A stretch of DNA of 64,000 nt from Zygaena filipendulae (GCA_907165275.2 OU015672.1:3268501-3332500), one strand, 5' to 3'. Numbered from the stretch's first letter, positions 21,681 to 33,538 are shown. The notes: a model not told the origin generated them from the letters alone. Numbers and translations are program-made.

Positions 21681-22104
21681 TACTATAGCAATATTGCGAA
21701 ACGAAACGCTGGCTGTTATGAAATAAGAACGCTGATTGGTCGGTCAGCGCGTTCAATAAGAGATCGTCTCTGATTGGTTGACGTCTTAAATGTCAATCAT
21801 TTGTTGCCGCACGTTATTTGTTTACGTTTGTGTCTGAGTTAAATTGCAGAAGTGTTCATGAAGTGTTTTGTTTTTTATCGTAAATAGTGTACCTACTTGG
21901 ACTTAAATAAAGTGGTAAATAAAAGTGCTACACGGATGTACATAGTGTCATATATCATAAAAGTCTTAGTCAACCACTCAACAACAACATTGCTTTCGAG
22001 ATTGGTTTAGCGGTGTTTTGTTTGTCATTATGTTAAAAGTGGACTATAAAATTGGACTTGAACTAAGAAACGGTGTGAATAGGAGGTTTGGTTTTCATAT
22101 AATT

Positions 22105-24376
22105 ATGACAGATTCGACAGAGAATGATGTTCAACCTTCAGCAGAATAGGAGAATTTGGAGGTAATCTCCGATAAAGACAAATTTTACATAGAGTTAAGA
22201 AAGTTTTACGATAATAGAGTTGACGGTACAACTAAACCAGAATGGTCTAAAGAACGCGTAAATGCTGTAATAAATTCAATTGAACAATTTAACACTGCGA
22301 GTGTACTTAAGCAACCAAAAACACAACAACAGTATAGAAATGCAAAAAAATACGACGTGATGAGTGTAGGTGAAGAAAAACTTCTGATACTGAGAAGAAA
22401 GGATCTTAACTCTCCTGTTGTACAAGTACCTTCAACAGATATGTACTATGATATTCTTCTGCAGGCGCACATATCAACTGGGCATGGAGGACGCGACAAA
22501 CTGATATATAACCTAAAGCAACAATATGTGATACCGGTACCGATTATGATATTGTTCCTCAACTTGTGTAAGATCTGTCTGAATAAAAAAAGTTGCCCAA
22601 AAACAGGAATTGTTGTACGCCCCATAATTTCTCAAGACTTTAACAAACGTGGGCAGGTAGATTTAATTGATATCCAGTCAACTCCTAGCCACAATTACAA
22701 ATGGATTTTAAACTATCAAGACCACCTCACTAAGTTCTGCTTTCTCAGACCTTTAACCAGTAAAAAAGCAACTGAAGTAGCCATGGCTCTTTTAAAAATA
22801 TTCTTAGAAGTGGGTGCGCCAATGATTTTACAGAGTGATAATGGCAAGGAATTTACTGCCAGCATAATAAAAGAGCTAATCACATAACACATTGTGGCCT
22901 GCATGCAAGATAGTGAATGGACGTCCCCGACATCCTCAAAGTCAAGGTTTGTTTGCAAGTTTTGCACTATTACCTTAGCAATAAGGTACTGTTACAATAA
23001 GGTACTGTTGTACTGTCTTTTGTTGTTATCTGTTGTTTTGTATTTTTTTTTATGTGCAATAAAGTATTTTTCTCTTTTTTAGGTTCGGTAGAAAGGTGCA
23101 ATCAGGATGTTGAGAACATGTTGCGTTCCTGGATGTCCGACAATAACTCAACTGAATGGTCACTGGGATGCTATTTCGTTCAGTTCCAGAAAAATTCTTC
23201 GCATCATCGCACAATAGGACGTTCACCATACAAAGCTTTGTTTGGTCACGATCCTGTAATTGGCCTGTCTTCAACTTATTTGCCTAGAGATACATTGTCA
23301 AAATTAGAAAATGAAGAAGACTTACAACAGGTTTTAATTAATGAAAATCCTCCTCGCACTGAAGATATTCAAGACGAGCGTAATGCAGGTTGTAGAAATG
23401 AATCCAAAGTTGAAAATGCAATCCTTTCCTATGAGCAGCTTTCTAACGAAACCACAAATCAGTATGTTTCCACTGATCAAAAATCCGAACACAAACTTCA
23501 ACACAATCTACCCCTCTTTCATCTATGACACAATATAAAAAAGAAGAAATGATTATCGATCTGAGTAATAAAGCGAACAAATTTGTAGTAGCCGCCGATT
23601 CTGCAAATAACATTACAATTTTAGAAGATGTAATAATTGTCCCAGCAAGTACAACAAAAACGATCTGTCTTGATAACAATATCGCTATAAATGACACAAA
23701 TTCCCACACAAATGTACAACAACAACATTCCAATAATATTGTTGCTACTGAAGTTAAATGTTGTATTTGCCAAATTACCACATCCGATTCACTCAAATGT
23801 TCAAAATGCCAACAAGTGATTCACGGCGCATGTGGAGTGTCTGAAGTTAGAGAAGGTAGTAGTTCTTCTAATGTTAAATGTAACTTATGCTGGCAAGAAG
23901 ATTCTATTAAGAAAGAAAGAACAAGTTCGCATGAAAATTTAAAAAGAGCAGCTGCGACTATGTGTACTACATCCAACAAAAAATTTAAAGAAATAGATGT
24001 AGGTGCTACAATTTTGGTTGATGTTCCGAAGTACGATCGTGCACCCTTAGATAACAAAAACATTACAGGACGAGTAATTGATAAGAAGAATGGTTTGTTT
24101 CAAGTTGGTACCTCCGTTGGTATAATTAAAGATTGGCTACCAAGAAACGCACTTCAAATATCTCCAGGAGCTCAATTTACCGGCCCCGTTCCCGAGGTAG
24201 TATTACCTATTCGTGGTATTTCCTCACAACTATCACCATTCGGTGGACAAGGGTATAAGCAATGTCATTGCAAGAAATCAAGCAAACAATGTTCCTCAAA
24301 TAAGTGTGCTTGTAAAAAGCACGGTTTGCTTTGTAATTCCAAATGTCATAAATCTTTGAATTGTTGTAACAAGTAA
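22105..24376 (+). pseudogene. Ginger transposase with integrase core and cysteine-rich tail
   Basis: An ATG at 22105 opens the frame; TAG at 22147 interrupts it after 14 codons and the frame continues to 22887. It holds an HHCC zinc finger (HISTGHGGRDK with CKICLNKKSC), the first Asp in QVDLIDIQ, the second in QSDNGKEF, then a shift near 22875. A GT/AG intron at 22947-23082 separates it from the Glu block GSVERCNQDVENML. After another shift near 23500 come a PHD/RING-like zinc finger (CCICQITTSDSLKCSKC onward) and a terminal cysteine-rich region (CHCKKSSKQCSSNKCACKK). This order is that of KRBA2/SCAND3-like Ginger proteins. One stop and two shifts make it inactive. Confidence 0.82.
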
Positions 24377-25146
24377 AGTCTTACTAATAATTTCATATTA
24401 CTATTTACTAAACGCAGCTGTGCTTGCATTGCAACTCCAATGTTACAGGTCCATGCAACTCAGCGTAAGTTTCACATTAGTGACGTATTTAATTATCTTT
24501 TGTTCTGTGATTATTCGCTTTCAAATTTTTTTCTAGTTATCTTTTAATTTTTGCTTACTATTAACAAAATAAAAACAAATATATATATTAAGCATTATGT
24601 CATGTTATAAATACATAATTGTGTTTAGGTCTTTGAATAAGTCTATTTTTTCCTATTTTTGCTAATTCAATAATAATTTGTTGTAGTTATTTTGTTCACT
24701 ATAAGTGAACCAGAATGTGATAATAATTTTGCCTCAATATATCTTAAGTTTAGCTGTATAAGAGAAGAGAAGGCTGATGAATGAGTGATTTTATCTCAAG
24801 ACTTTAATTCACAAGACTGATCAATTCCATTGTTGCACTATTAAACTAATTGTTTACCTAACCAGTTTCATCCAATTTATGGATTAAACCCTAAAATTGG
24901 ATCATTTTTTTTTTAACTACGACTGAGATCTCCTATTGTCTGTAGAAAACAACATACATACTAAAATTTTCAATAAAAAGTTTATAAAAATCAATTTAGT
25001 GATTTTCCTTTCTCACCTATTCTAAACCTTCATAACTCTATGATACAATACTTGAAGTTAATCATCGGCAAACTAGGAACCAATTAGAAGTCAGCCAGCA
25101 AAATTGTAGCCAATCAGTGTTGAGCACATCAAATCTTACTAGAACG
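24377..25146. other. Ginger 3' non-coding DNA
   Basis: AT-rich DNA between the transposase stop and the right terminal repeat. AATAAA signals at about 24568 and 24972. No other gene. Confidence 0.5.
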
Positions 25147-25280
25147 ACGAGTATTTTCGCAAAAATCCTGACTTTGTCCAGTAAGATTTGATAATTTTTC
25201 GCCTATGTCTAATTATCCGCGTTTTCGCAAAACCCCTAGGATTTTCGCGAAGATTCGAAGTATCAAATTATCCTACGACA
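25147..25280 (-). repeat. Right terminal inverted repeat of Ginger
   Basis: 134 bp ending ATCCTACGACA; mirror of 21547-21680. TATA follows at 25281. Confidence 0.9.
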
Positions 25281-27682
25281 TATACATAATTAAGGACTCT
25301 AAGGAGTATCACATCGAGTTTTTCAGGAGGAATATTGTGGCAATATGCGATTCAATTCCTCCAACTTTGGGAGCATTTTTAACAGTATAAAAATTGGGTG
25401 TAAATTAAATGATAAAAGCAAAGAGACTCTTAAAAATATTTTAAAATCATTTGCTTCAATGTTCTCTGAACAATTAGGTCGAGCGAATTGCTACGAGCGT
25501 AAAATAGAAATGATCGATGAAGTTAATAGGTCTTACCCTATACCGTACGCCTATAGGGCGAAGCTTCAAGCAAAGTTAGAAGAGATGGAGAAGAACGGCA
25601 TAATAACGAGGATGTCGACGCCTTATAGCAGTCCACTAACTTTTACATTGAAGAAGGACGGGTCGATCAGAGTATTATTAGATGCTAAAGGCATAAATAA
25701 GAAAATGATTGGTGAAACCGAGAAACCTCCAATGCAATTGGATGTTTTAAATTCATTTCATGGAGCGTAATATATAACCACGATCGACCTAAATAACGCT
25801 TATTTCCAAATACCGATAAGTAAGGAAAGTAGAAAGTACACAGGTTTCACCTTCAATGGAAAATCGTATGTTTATAACGTCTTACCTCAAGGATTGAAGA
25901 CCTCAGTGGGAAGCTTCAGTCGTGCGATGGACAAGATATAGGTCCAGAAGTCAGAGAGTTTTGCGTTAATTATTTAGATGATTTAGCCATTATAACAACA
26001 GGATCGCTGGAATTACATTTTAAGCATATACAGACAGTCCTCGGCAAGCTGTATAATGCGGGTATGACTTGTAATCTTCAAAAATGTGAGTTTATATGTA
26101 AGAAGATGATGTAGAGAATGTAAATGTTGGGTTTCATAATATCTACTGAAGGGATTCGAACAGATCCAGATAAACTGAAAAGCATAAGAGATTTTCCGAA
26201 ACCCAAGAAAATAAAACAGTTAAGAGCGTTTCTAGGACTCTGTAATTTTTGTAGAAGATTCATACACGATTATAGCACTTTAATTCTTCCATTATGTAAA
26301 CTATTGAAGAAACATTAAACATGGAAATGGGGATCGGAAGAACAAAATGCATTTAATCGACTAAAAGAGAGGTTTATAAAAACCGTAATGTTACATCATC
26401 CAGATTTTAATAAACCATATTACCTCCAAACCGATTGTTCGGGCATTGGATTAGCTAGTGTGCTCTACCAATTGGACGATAATAACGAAATGAAGATTTT
26501 GGGATATCTTAGTAAAATATTAAAAGGACCAGAGTTGAATTAGACAGTCACGGAGCAAGAATTTTATGCAATTATAAGTTGCATCAAGAAGTTCGAAACA
26601 CATTTGAGGTGCAAAACTAACGATTAAAAACGATCATAAAGCTTTGACATTCGTCAAGAATTGGAAGCTCTATAACAGCACAGTTACGCGATGGATATTG
26701 TATTTGGAGCAGTTTGATTATAGAGTAGAACACATAACTGGAAAGCAGAATCTAGTCGCTGATATATTATCGAGGTATCCACCTGAGAGCAAGCACATAC
26801 AGGAAGATAAGGGATTATGCTATGAGATATTATACACAAACCACAGAGAATGCCGAGCTCAAAGAGAAGTTGAGTCGATTATCCGAGCTGCAGTCATCGG
26901 ACGCTGAGATTAGCGCTATTAAAGAGCGCTTGGGAAGCGTCAGTGTGGCGCAGAGCAGATCGGATAGGATCATTTTGAGATGCAAACTACGAGACACCAT
27001 ATTATATTATAATTCGATTGAAACAAACAAAGAAGATTTCCGAAGATTTTAGTCAACGACATAATTGATCAAGTACACCTTGAAATGGGGCATCAAGGTG
27101 CATACAAAGTTGTAGAATACATTTAGGACAGATTCTATTGGAATGCGCTTACCAAAGATGTAAGAAAGAGAATCAAAACTTGTCATAGATGCCAGATGTC
27201 CAAGAGTGAAAATATTAAATACGTTGGACCTTGTCAATCGATTATCTCGAAGGACATTGGAGATATAGTCATGGCTGATATCTATGGACCACTACCAGCA
27301 GGGACCCTTGGGTTGAAGTTCATAATAGTCTTTCAAGATTCCTTCAGTAAATTTGTAAAGTTATATCGGATGAAAGATGCCACAGGCAAAAGCGTTTTAT
27401 CTAAATTAAAATATTTTTCACAAATAATTAAGCCAAAGACTATTATGACCGACAACGGTAAACAATTCATTAGTAAAGTGTGGAGAGAAGGAGTCAAAGA
27501 GTTGGGCATAAAAGCTATTTAAACAACTGTAAGAAACCCGAGACCGAATACTGTAGAAAGAGTCAATAGAGAGTTGGGCAGATTGTTTAGAACCTATTGT
27601 GGATCGAATCATAAGTCTTGGCCTAATATACTACCGACTTTAGAAGAGTTGTATAACAACAGTCTACACGATAGCATAGGCT
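25281..27682 (+). pseudogene. gypsy pol continued: RT, RNase H, integrase
   Basis: Reverse transcriptase begins near 25345 with ERKIEMIDEV and SYPIPYAYR, then TRMSTPYSSPL, ITTIDLNNAYFQI near 25780 and YLDDLAI at 25969-25989 (the YLDD box intact). RNase H follows with YYLQTDCSGIGLA near 26420 and TEQEFYAI. The connection region has DYRVEHITGKQNLVADILSR near 26710-26775. Integrase holds MGHQGAYKVVEYI, CHRCQMSK, MADIYGP with the first Asp (27275), MTDNGKQF and TVERVNRELGR with the Glu (about 27560). Stops at 25768, 25939, 26112, 26316, 27050, 27124 and 27520 kill it. Break at 27682. Confidence 0.82.
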
Positions 27683-28740
27683 GATTTTTTATGTTTGTAC
27701 GTGAATAACTCGGAAACTAGTGTAAACAGACTTGGTTCATACGAACTAGGATGTTTATACTAGGAAATACTAACTTTGTGTTTGATTTCAGAACACCCCC
27801 CAACCCCTCGCATCCCCTCTGCGAATAGGGCGTGAGCGCACCGCTGGTATCCACGCAGCGACACACCGTCGTGGAGGCGACGTTGAGCGCGCGGATGCAG
27901 AGTGGTGTGAGGGCGAGTTAGCACGCGGGCGCGGAGGGTTGTGAAGGCAGGCGAGTGCGCGTAGGCGACTGTCCTGTACGGAGACACTTCGTCAACGCGC
28001 GGCTGTAGTGACTGAGCGGAGACACCTCGTCAACGCGCGGCTGTAATGGCGTCTGTGCGAAGACACCTCGTCAACGCGCGGCTGTAATGGCGTCTGTGCG
28101 AAGACACCTTGCCAACGCGCGGCTGTAAAAGGCGTCTGTGCGAAGGTACCTTGTAATGACTTGTTCATTACGCTTGACTGTTCATTGCGAACAACCTTGT
28201 CGAGCAGGCGGGCGTGTAATGCGTGTGTCTGTGAGGCGGCTTGGTGGTGAGATATCGAGGGCACCCGAACGGCTTGACTAGTAAGGTGGTAACCAATCTC
28301 TCCTCCGGGTAGGATCGGATTGTTGATGACTCACGTTATTGGCATTCCTGTTCTGTTCCTAGTGTTCTCTCATGAGCATCATATTCCTATCTCAGGATCC
28401 CAATCGCTACAAACGTCGATAGACGCGAACCACCATTGACAACGGTGAACTATCTTTGGAATCTCTCCAACACCGGGCGGACAACGTCCAAGCAAGTTGA
28501 TGTTTAGTGAACTGTATGTTGAGTGAAGCCTAGCGAATGAAGTGAGGTCTAGCGAACGAAGTAAGGTCTGTTCATGTATTGAAAGAGGCGACCCAACTCA
28601 AGGGATGTTGGGTGACCTAAGGATATTCTTACCGGAATACAATAATGATAATAATAATATAATTCTAATTCTGGGCCTGGATCCACCCGGCTAGAACTGT
28701 GTTAATAAATCATAAAAATACTTAATTGTTTTATTTAACT
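27683..28740. other. GC-rich repeat-bearing DNA, origin unknown
   Basis: Composition changes sharply at 27683. The stretch has many CpG-like GCG words, the tandem repeat at 27979-28147, phrases such as cctagcgaatgaagtgaggtctagcgaacgaagtaagg (two near-repeats), and ends in (aataataat) and a GTGTTAATAAATC tail. This resembles an untranslated end of a retroelement rather than a gene. No open frame on either strand has a known domain. Confidence 0.35.
27979..28147 (+). repeat. About 41-bp tandem repeat, four units
   Basis: Units start cg(g/a)agacac(c/t)t and contain gtcaacgcgcggctgtaatggcg. Units two and three are nearly identical; the first lacks a few bases and the fourth has aaagg in place of atgg. 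A partial fifth start (cgaaggtacc) follows. Confidence 0.85.
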
Positions 28741-29195
28741 AAACCTAACCAACCTAACTCGATGTAACGCAATCATGAAGACGAAAGTGTCGTATCTCAA
28801 CCTAAAAGAACTGAAGTTAATACAAACACAACGTAGAACAGGGTCTTAACTACTAGACGAAATTGGCCAAAAATGAGATGTTCAACATCTTCGATGTTGT
28901 TCGTGTAATGATGGAGGAGGGTGAAAGTTACACAATCAATTTTACGTCTTCTTCTTTTTAAGCAGTCTTCTTCATTTTGTCTGTTTACTTTCAGTTTACT
29001 TGATACTGGTGTTTTTAGATTTTTTGGAGTCCATGAGTTCCAGGTATCATTGTCCTGCTCACAAAAAATACCATAATTAATCACTGTCACATATAAATAT
29101 AAAACCACCACCACCCAAAAAAAAATACCTCGTACATAAATGCAGCTAAAAATCTCGCATTATGACTTTCAAACCTCGTACATTTATTATAATGG
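28741..29195 (-). other. Open frame of unknown origin
   Basis: A minus-strand frame at 28797-29114 carries WNSWTPKNLKTPVSSKLKVN, a basic patch KRRRRK and a hydrophobic end. It has no domain I recognise, its start is inside AT-rich DNA and it could be chance. Confidence 0.15.
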
Positions 29196-29231
29196 GTTGT
29201 GTATACACGAAGATCTTTTATACCATGCAAA

Positions 29232-29592
29232 AGAGAAAGCTATGAAATAGGAGATCTACTGTATTCTGATTTATGTGGTCCTATCCATCCAACGTCAATG
29301 AATGGCGACTGCTATTTCCAGGTTTTGATAGATGATTATTCTCATTTTTGTTGAAAAACAAAAACGAAGCGGATAACAATATTTTAAAATATATACAGCA
29401 TATAAAAACACAATTTGGTCTGAAATCTAAAAGGATAATGCTAGATGATAGTGGAGAATTTACATTGAGAAAATTTAAAGAAACGGCACAAAAAGGTATC
29501 GTGTTACAAATTTACAATACACAACCCCATACACGCCACAAGTGGCACATCGGAAAGGATGAATAGAACAATTCTTGATAAAGTCAGGGTTA
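29232..29592 (+). pseudogene. copia integrase core fragment
   Basis: Pieces in two frames read IGDLLYSDLCGPIHPTSMNG (first Asp), FQVLIDDYSHF, then KNKNEADNNILKYIQ, RIMLDDSGEF at the second Asp block, and GTSERMNRTILDKVR with the Glu. The usual second-Asp block is DNG(G/A)EF; here DDSGEF. It is a different copia family from the element at 1-2485. One frameshift near 29350, another near 29545. It abuts a Harbinger piece at about 29595. Confidence 0.7.
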
Positions 29593-29597
29593 AATTT

Positions 29598-29748
29598 ACA
29601 ATAGAAATTACAGATCTACTTCAGCTCAACCAAGAAAATCGAGAGAAATTGTAGATTGAAAGATTGAAATATCTCCACATGATCCAGATAGTATTATCAC
29701 ATACTGGTCAAACTTCTCAGAGTCGGAATCAGAACTAATTGATTTGTA
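29598..29748 (+). pseudogene. Harbinger accessory protein C-terminus
   Basis: Reads EITDLLQLNQENREKL, a stop, then after a shift NFSESESELIDL and the final stop at 29746. The first phrase occurs almost unchanged at 52719-52786 (EITDLLQLNQESRERLYR). It is the coiled-coil tail of the DNA-binding second protein, lying convergent to the transposase exon at 29926-30235 as in other Harbingers here. Confidence 0.5.
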
Positions 29749-29925
29749 AAAATAATTAATTTTCATTTTATATTTATTAATGACACAGATATTTGCACTA
29801 AACTTCGGTCTCGCTTCACGTCTTAATTTTAATTATAAATGAATGTCAATAAATAAATAAATAAAAAAATTCAGAAATGAGATGTATTTTATTAAGCTAG
29901 CAGGTACCTACTTACCGAAGAGTTA

Positions 29926-30235
29926 ATCCAATCCTTTCTTCAACGGCTATAGCAAGTCGGAAAGTTGTGTCCTGTTTGATTATTGCTAGCCCGATTAGAT
30001 ATACGAGCTCATCAAAAGACGAAATACTCATTCTGTAGTATGAAAAAAATTTATCTGGATAACATCTGAGTTTAGAATGCAATGTATGATGCTTCCCATA
30101 TGCTAATCTATTACTTAATATAGGATGCACCCGAAATGTTCTCTTTTGTTTTCGTCTTCTTTTTATTATTAGAGCAATTAGAGCGTTTTTTTTCCGCATT
30201 TTCACGCACACGCACCGCGCTAGCAACACTGTCAC
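29926..30235 (-). pseudogene. Harbinger transposase first exon
   Basis: From ATG at 30235 or 30199 the frame gives FRVHPILSNRLAYGKHHTL, then PDKFFSYYRMSISSFDELV and EERIGLTLR before a GTAAGT donor at 29925. The RxxxVHPxxxxR and KFFxYxRMS blocks are the ones seen in all Harbinger first exons of this window (37893, 44262, 46693, 49955, 50936). Later exons are missing. Downstream, toward 30338, a terminal-repeat-like phrase (caatagtcggccaactt) matches one near 38330. Confidence 0.7.
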
Positions 30236-30338
30236 CGATTAAATCAAATAAGTCTGCGGCTGGTAACCAATAAAATAAAGTTGATCAACTAAATTGTAAA
30301 AGTAGGCAATTTAGTTTTTCAATAGTCGGCCAACTTGC

Positions 30339-30667
30339 AATAGGGATGTTGACTACTTTTAAAAATCAAAATTCTAATTAGTCCGTCAGTTAGAAAATAA
30401 AAAAACAATAGACACGATTTTTTGCTTTTTCAAATAAATTAAAATATACAGAGATAAAGCGCATTAAAGTTTAGGGTGAGGGGGTCGTGACGTCACTAAC
30501 CGCTAAAACCGCCATACAAACTGTCAGAATAGTGACGTCACGCGAAATTTCAACTCAATATATCGCCGTTATTTTTTGATTACGTAAAAAAAGAAAAAAT
30601 ACGTGTCCAATATTTTTAATAATCTACAAGACAGACAAAAAAATAAAAATTAGTCAACATGCCCATT
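30339..30667 (-). repeat. MITE, copy 2 of 3
   Basis: Reverse-oriented copy of 11272-11598, about 329 bp, with ends agggatgttgacta and tagtcaacatgccca. Both TGACGTCA palindromes are kept (30488 and 30533). It directly abuts the decayed end of the Harbinger on its left. Confidence 0.75.
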
Positions 30668-30689
30668 GTATGTCTGCGGGAGCTCTTAT

Positions 30690-30776
30690 AGGGAGCTAGT
30701 GATCCAGAGTGATATAGGGTACTTTCTACTCCGGAATTGCCGCTAATACTCCTAAAAAACCGTGGGAGTCAGCTAG
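30690..30776 (+). mobile_element. Helitron-type 3' end relic
   Basis: gagtgatatagggtactttctactccggaatt leads to ccgtgggagtcagctag followed by T at 30777. The gagtgatata phrase also occurs at 41748. CTAG before T fits a Helitron terminus. No helicase gene. Confidence 0.4.
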
Positions 30777-30794
30777 TATTTGATAAATTCTAAA

Positions 30795-31055
30795 ATGGCA
30801 CCACTATTTTTTAAATTAACTGTGGAAAAATTTTGTGAAGTAAGCTCATTTTGCAATTTAGTAGTACAGGCAAGGGATAAAATAACCGCTAAATCTTACG
30901 CACTGCGAGCAAATATATTAAAAGATTTGTTTCCGAAACATGGCGATGTTAAATTTGGGTGTTTTGCGGTGGACTGTTCAAATACAATTGCAGATCTCAA
31001 TCAAAAATTGAAAATACACGTTTGCATCGAGCCGATAAGATGTAATGAATTGTAA
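30795..31055 (+). other. Open frame of unknown function
   Basis: 86 codons from the ATG at 30795: FFKLTVEKFCEVSSFCNLVV, KSYALRANILKDLF, GCFAVDCSNTI. Composition looks protein-like and hydrophobic/charged residues alternate as in helices, but no family comes to mind. It begins just after a Helitron end, so it may be captured or chance sequence. Confidence 0.25.
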
Positions 31056-31059
31056 TTTA

Positions 31060-32690
31060 ATAACAATAAAATTACAATCCATACACACCAAAACCTTCCT
31101 CATAATAATATTTGTCTTCGCACAAGATATCCTAACGGACGTCGAGCGCGTTGACAAGGCTTTCGTACAGAGCGACAAAGTCACTAAGTACGTAAGCTGG
31201 TTCGAACTCCCAACTTCATCATCTTTTGTGTGAAAGATCGGCGGCATTTCCATCTAGACCTTCACGTGTGTCTCCAATTCAATTATTTAGATTGTATAAT
31301 AATACACATCTGTATACGAGCTACCACAAAACTAAACTCGTTTGTTAACAGTCTATGTTAACTTAATATTTAGATAAGCATAATAATGCAAATCTATATT
31401 CGAGCCACCACCAAACTCGTTTAACAACCTTTAATGTTGTATACGCGACGCGTTGTAAACGCGACGCGTTGTCTTTCAACTCGCTCGTCTTCCCGCCGAT
31501 GCCACTACACGCAGCAGTCGCCCGCGTGGATACTCGCGGTGCGCAAGCGCCCTGTTTTGACCTGAGGTATGCGGGGGGTTGGGAGGTACAAGTCGATATC
31601 ACCGTTACATCTGAAACCAAGCACACGGTTAATATACCTTATTATAAACATTTTATTTCATATGAATAATCATTTTATTCATTTTAGTTTATGAGTTATA
31701 CATCAATAACCATACAATACTTAGATTGTGAGTTTATTAACTCGCAATGCTTTTTAATACATTTCAACTTAAATGTTATAGTGTATTATATTATAATACA
31801 TTATACATACAAAGTGGAGACGACAATACGACAGTAAATTAAAATCCGTATATGTAACAATGTTCGTAATCTGCATACAAAAATTCAATCAAAAATATTC
31901 ATTAGTTTAGCCGCTGGACACAATTTCTCATTTATAAATATTTCATCATCCTGTATTTTTTCCTAATAGGTAACGAAGTTATCACGCATAGGTTAACAAC
32001 CTCCGTATCGATACAAATACGCCACGTTGCCAGTTGGCTACTTCCAAAATTTTCGCCAAATATTACTATTTTCCGATGTCGATTAATGCATATTGTACTT
32101 TATGTTCGAGCCATAAGATGAAGTATTGCTTCTACATAATAAGTACTTACTTCATTTATCAACTTACGCACTCGTGTCAACCAAAAACTCAAAAGTATCT
32201 ATCTACATAGAAGAAAGAAATCGAAGCGGTCGAAATTCTCGGGTTTTCAGGGTTCAGTAACTAAGGCCTTTTTGCATTTAAAACTATTGTAATTTTTCTA
32301 CAAAAATAAGCTTCTTTATTAGATTTATTACAGCTGATTGTGAGCTTATCATCATTTTTAGCTATAGCTTGTCTATTTATCCATTTATGACAAGTTTTTA
32401 ACTCGGTGACGGAAGGAATTAATGTCTAGCTGTAATTTTCACAGATCGTGTATTATTGTAAAATCCGCCGTAAAAAATAAATTTCTAACTCGGTGACGGT
32501 AAGAAATGTCTAGCTGTAATTTTCACAGGTAGAATCTGCCATGAAAAATAAATAATACCAATAAGTAGGTACTATTAATTATTATGCTTATACGGAATCC
32601 TTAGTGGGCGAGTATATCGCGCTCGACCATTTCTTTCGGTTTGTTGTCGATAGATACCTACGGCTGCCGAGTGCCGGCTCGCTTCGCGCC
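31060..32690. other. No gene recognised
   Basis: AT-rich. A CpG-rich island at 31440-31570 (gcgacgcgttg twice) gives open frames on both strands with no known domain. A direct repeat of about 77 bp, starting taactcggtgacgg and holding atgtctagctgtaattttcacag, lies at 32398-32555. Confidence 0.35.
32398..32555 (+). repeat. Two-unit direct repeat, about 77 bp
   Basis: Units start aactcggtgacgg and share tgtctagctgtaattttcacag and a gcc(g/a)tgaaaaataaat end. The first unit has a few extra bases (aaggaatta, atcgtgtattatt). Confidence 0.75.
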
Positions 32691-33538
32691 GCCTGTGATG
32701 CCGGGTTTACACGCTTGCCAAGCCTTGGCAAGGATCGACAATCGCAAGCATGTAAAAAGGGAGTTTGGCTTGGCTTGCGTGGGCTTATGCCTGCTTGCTT
32801 CCGATCCAGTCGAGTGTCGGTTTTTTTTCGCAGATCAAAGGGCGTTTGCGGCAAGCGCTTGCGATGCATTTACATGTTGGTCCGCGTTTAGTAGCCATTG
32901 TGATCTCGCGGTGAGTACACGCTTGCTTGATTTTATAAAAAATAAATAAAAAATGAGTTTCTGGTCGAATGAGGAGTCTTTCATTTCTGGAACATTACCA
33001 AATGGAACCATGCATCTAGAATCCGAAAGATGCAAATCATAAAGATAAGAAGAAACAAGCAGATGCATGGATTCGTCTTGCTGAACTTACTGGAAGACCA
33101 GTAAAGGAAATAAAAAATAAAAAAGAGATATTGATGACTACTTTTCGCAAGCACTTGAAAAAAAAACGTGAATCTATGCATTCTGGCGCAGGTATGTTCC
33201 TACGATACATTTATAATTATTTTGATAGTCTGCTTAGCAAGGTGTAACTTATGTTTAAAAGCGTTGGTTAGTTTCTCGATTATTTCGCAACTATCTCGCT
33301 CTAATTTTCGATGTTTTTATTTTATTTTAGGTGCCGAAGAAATATACAATCCAACTTGGTATGCTTACGAAACCATGGAGTCATTTTTACTACCAGTATA
33401 TACTTGCAATGAAGGGATAAACACCGAAACAGTAAGTAAATAAATTTATTTACTCTAAATATAAAGAAAACACCGTTGGTTTTGTTACCTACATTTATTT
33501 ATACATTTTTATCAACTTATCCAATCCTATTAAAATGA

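Larger units (their letters stand above)
21547..25280 (+). mobile_element. Ginger-type (KRBA2-like integrase) DNA transposon
   Basis: 3734 bp with 134-bp terminal inverted repeats that match at every base I compared, starting TGTCGTAGGATAATTTG. TATA lies on both sides (21543-21546, 25281-25284), and removing the element with one TATA restores the gypsy pol frame across the gap (NGIY to IIKDSKEYHI). The inside holds one integrase-like transposase gene and about 770 bp of 3' non-coding DNA. Ginger elements are cut-and-paste transposons whose transposase resembles gypsy integrase, with TGT ends and 4-bp duplications (established). The TATA target is my reading. Confidence 0.85.
20119..27682 (+). 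mobile_element. Ty3/gypsy retrotransposon with G-patch, split by Ginger
   Basis: Gag, G-patch, protease, reverse transcriptase, RNase H and integrase appear in order on plus, interrupted by the Ginger element at 21547-25280. Many stops and frameshifts show it is dead. Both ends are truncated: at 20119 it begins inside gag and at 27682 it stops just after the integrase Glu block, and I see no LTR. A second 5' fragment of the same family is at 38540-39598. Confidence 0.8.

Noticed and set aside
20119..27682. Reading the gypsy and the Ginger integrases as one element with two integrases
   Set aside because: Perfect inverted ends and flanking TATA show the second is a separate insertion.
27979..28147. 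CRISPR-like array
   Set aside because: Repeat units are directly joined with no spacers and the genome is eukaryotic.
27760..28264. Minus frames with Arg/His-rich text over the 41-bp repeat
   Set aside because: They follow the repeat and GC content; no known protein pattern.
28797..29114. A host membrane-protein exon on minus
   Set aside because: Only the ends are hydrophobic, there are no good splice sites and no family match.
32588..32949. Opposing frames of 90-100 codons at the left end of the 32699 Harbinger
   Set aside because: They span a terminal repeat and have no domain.
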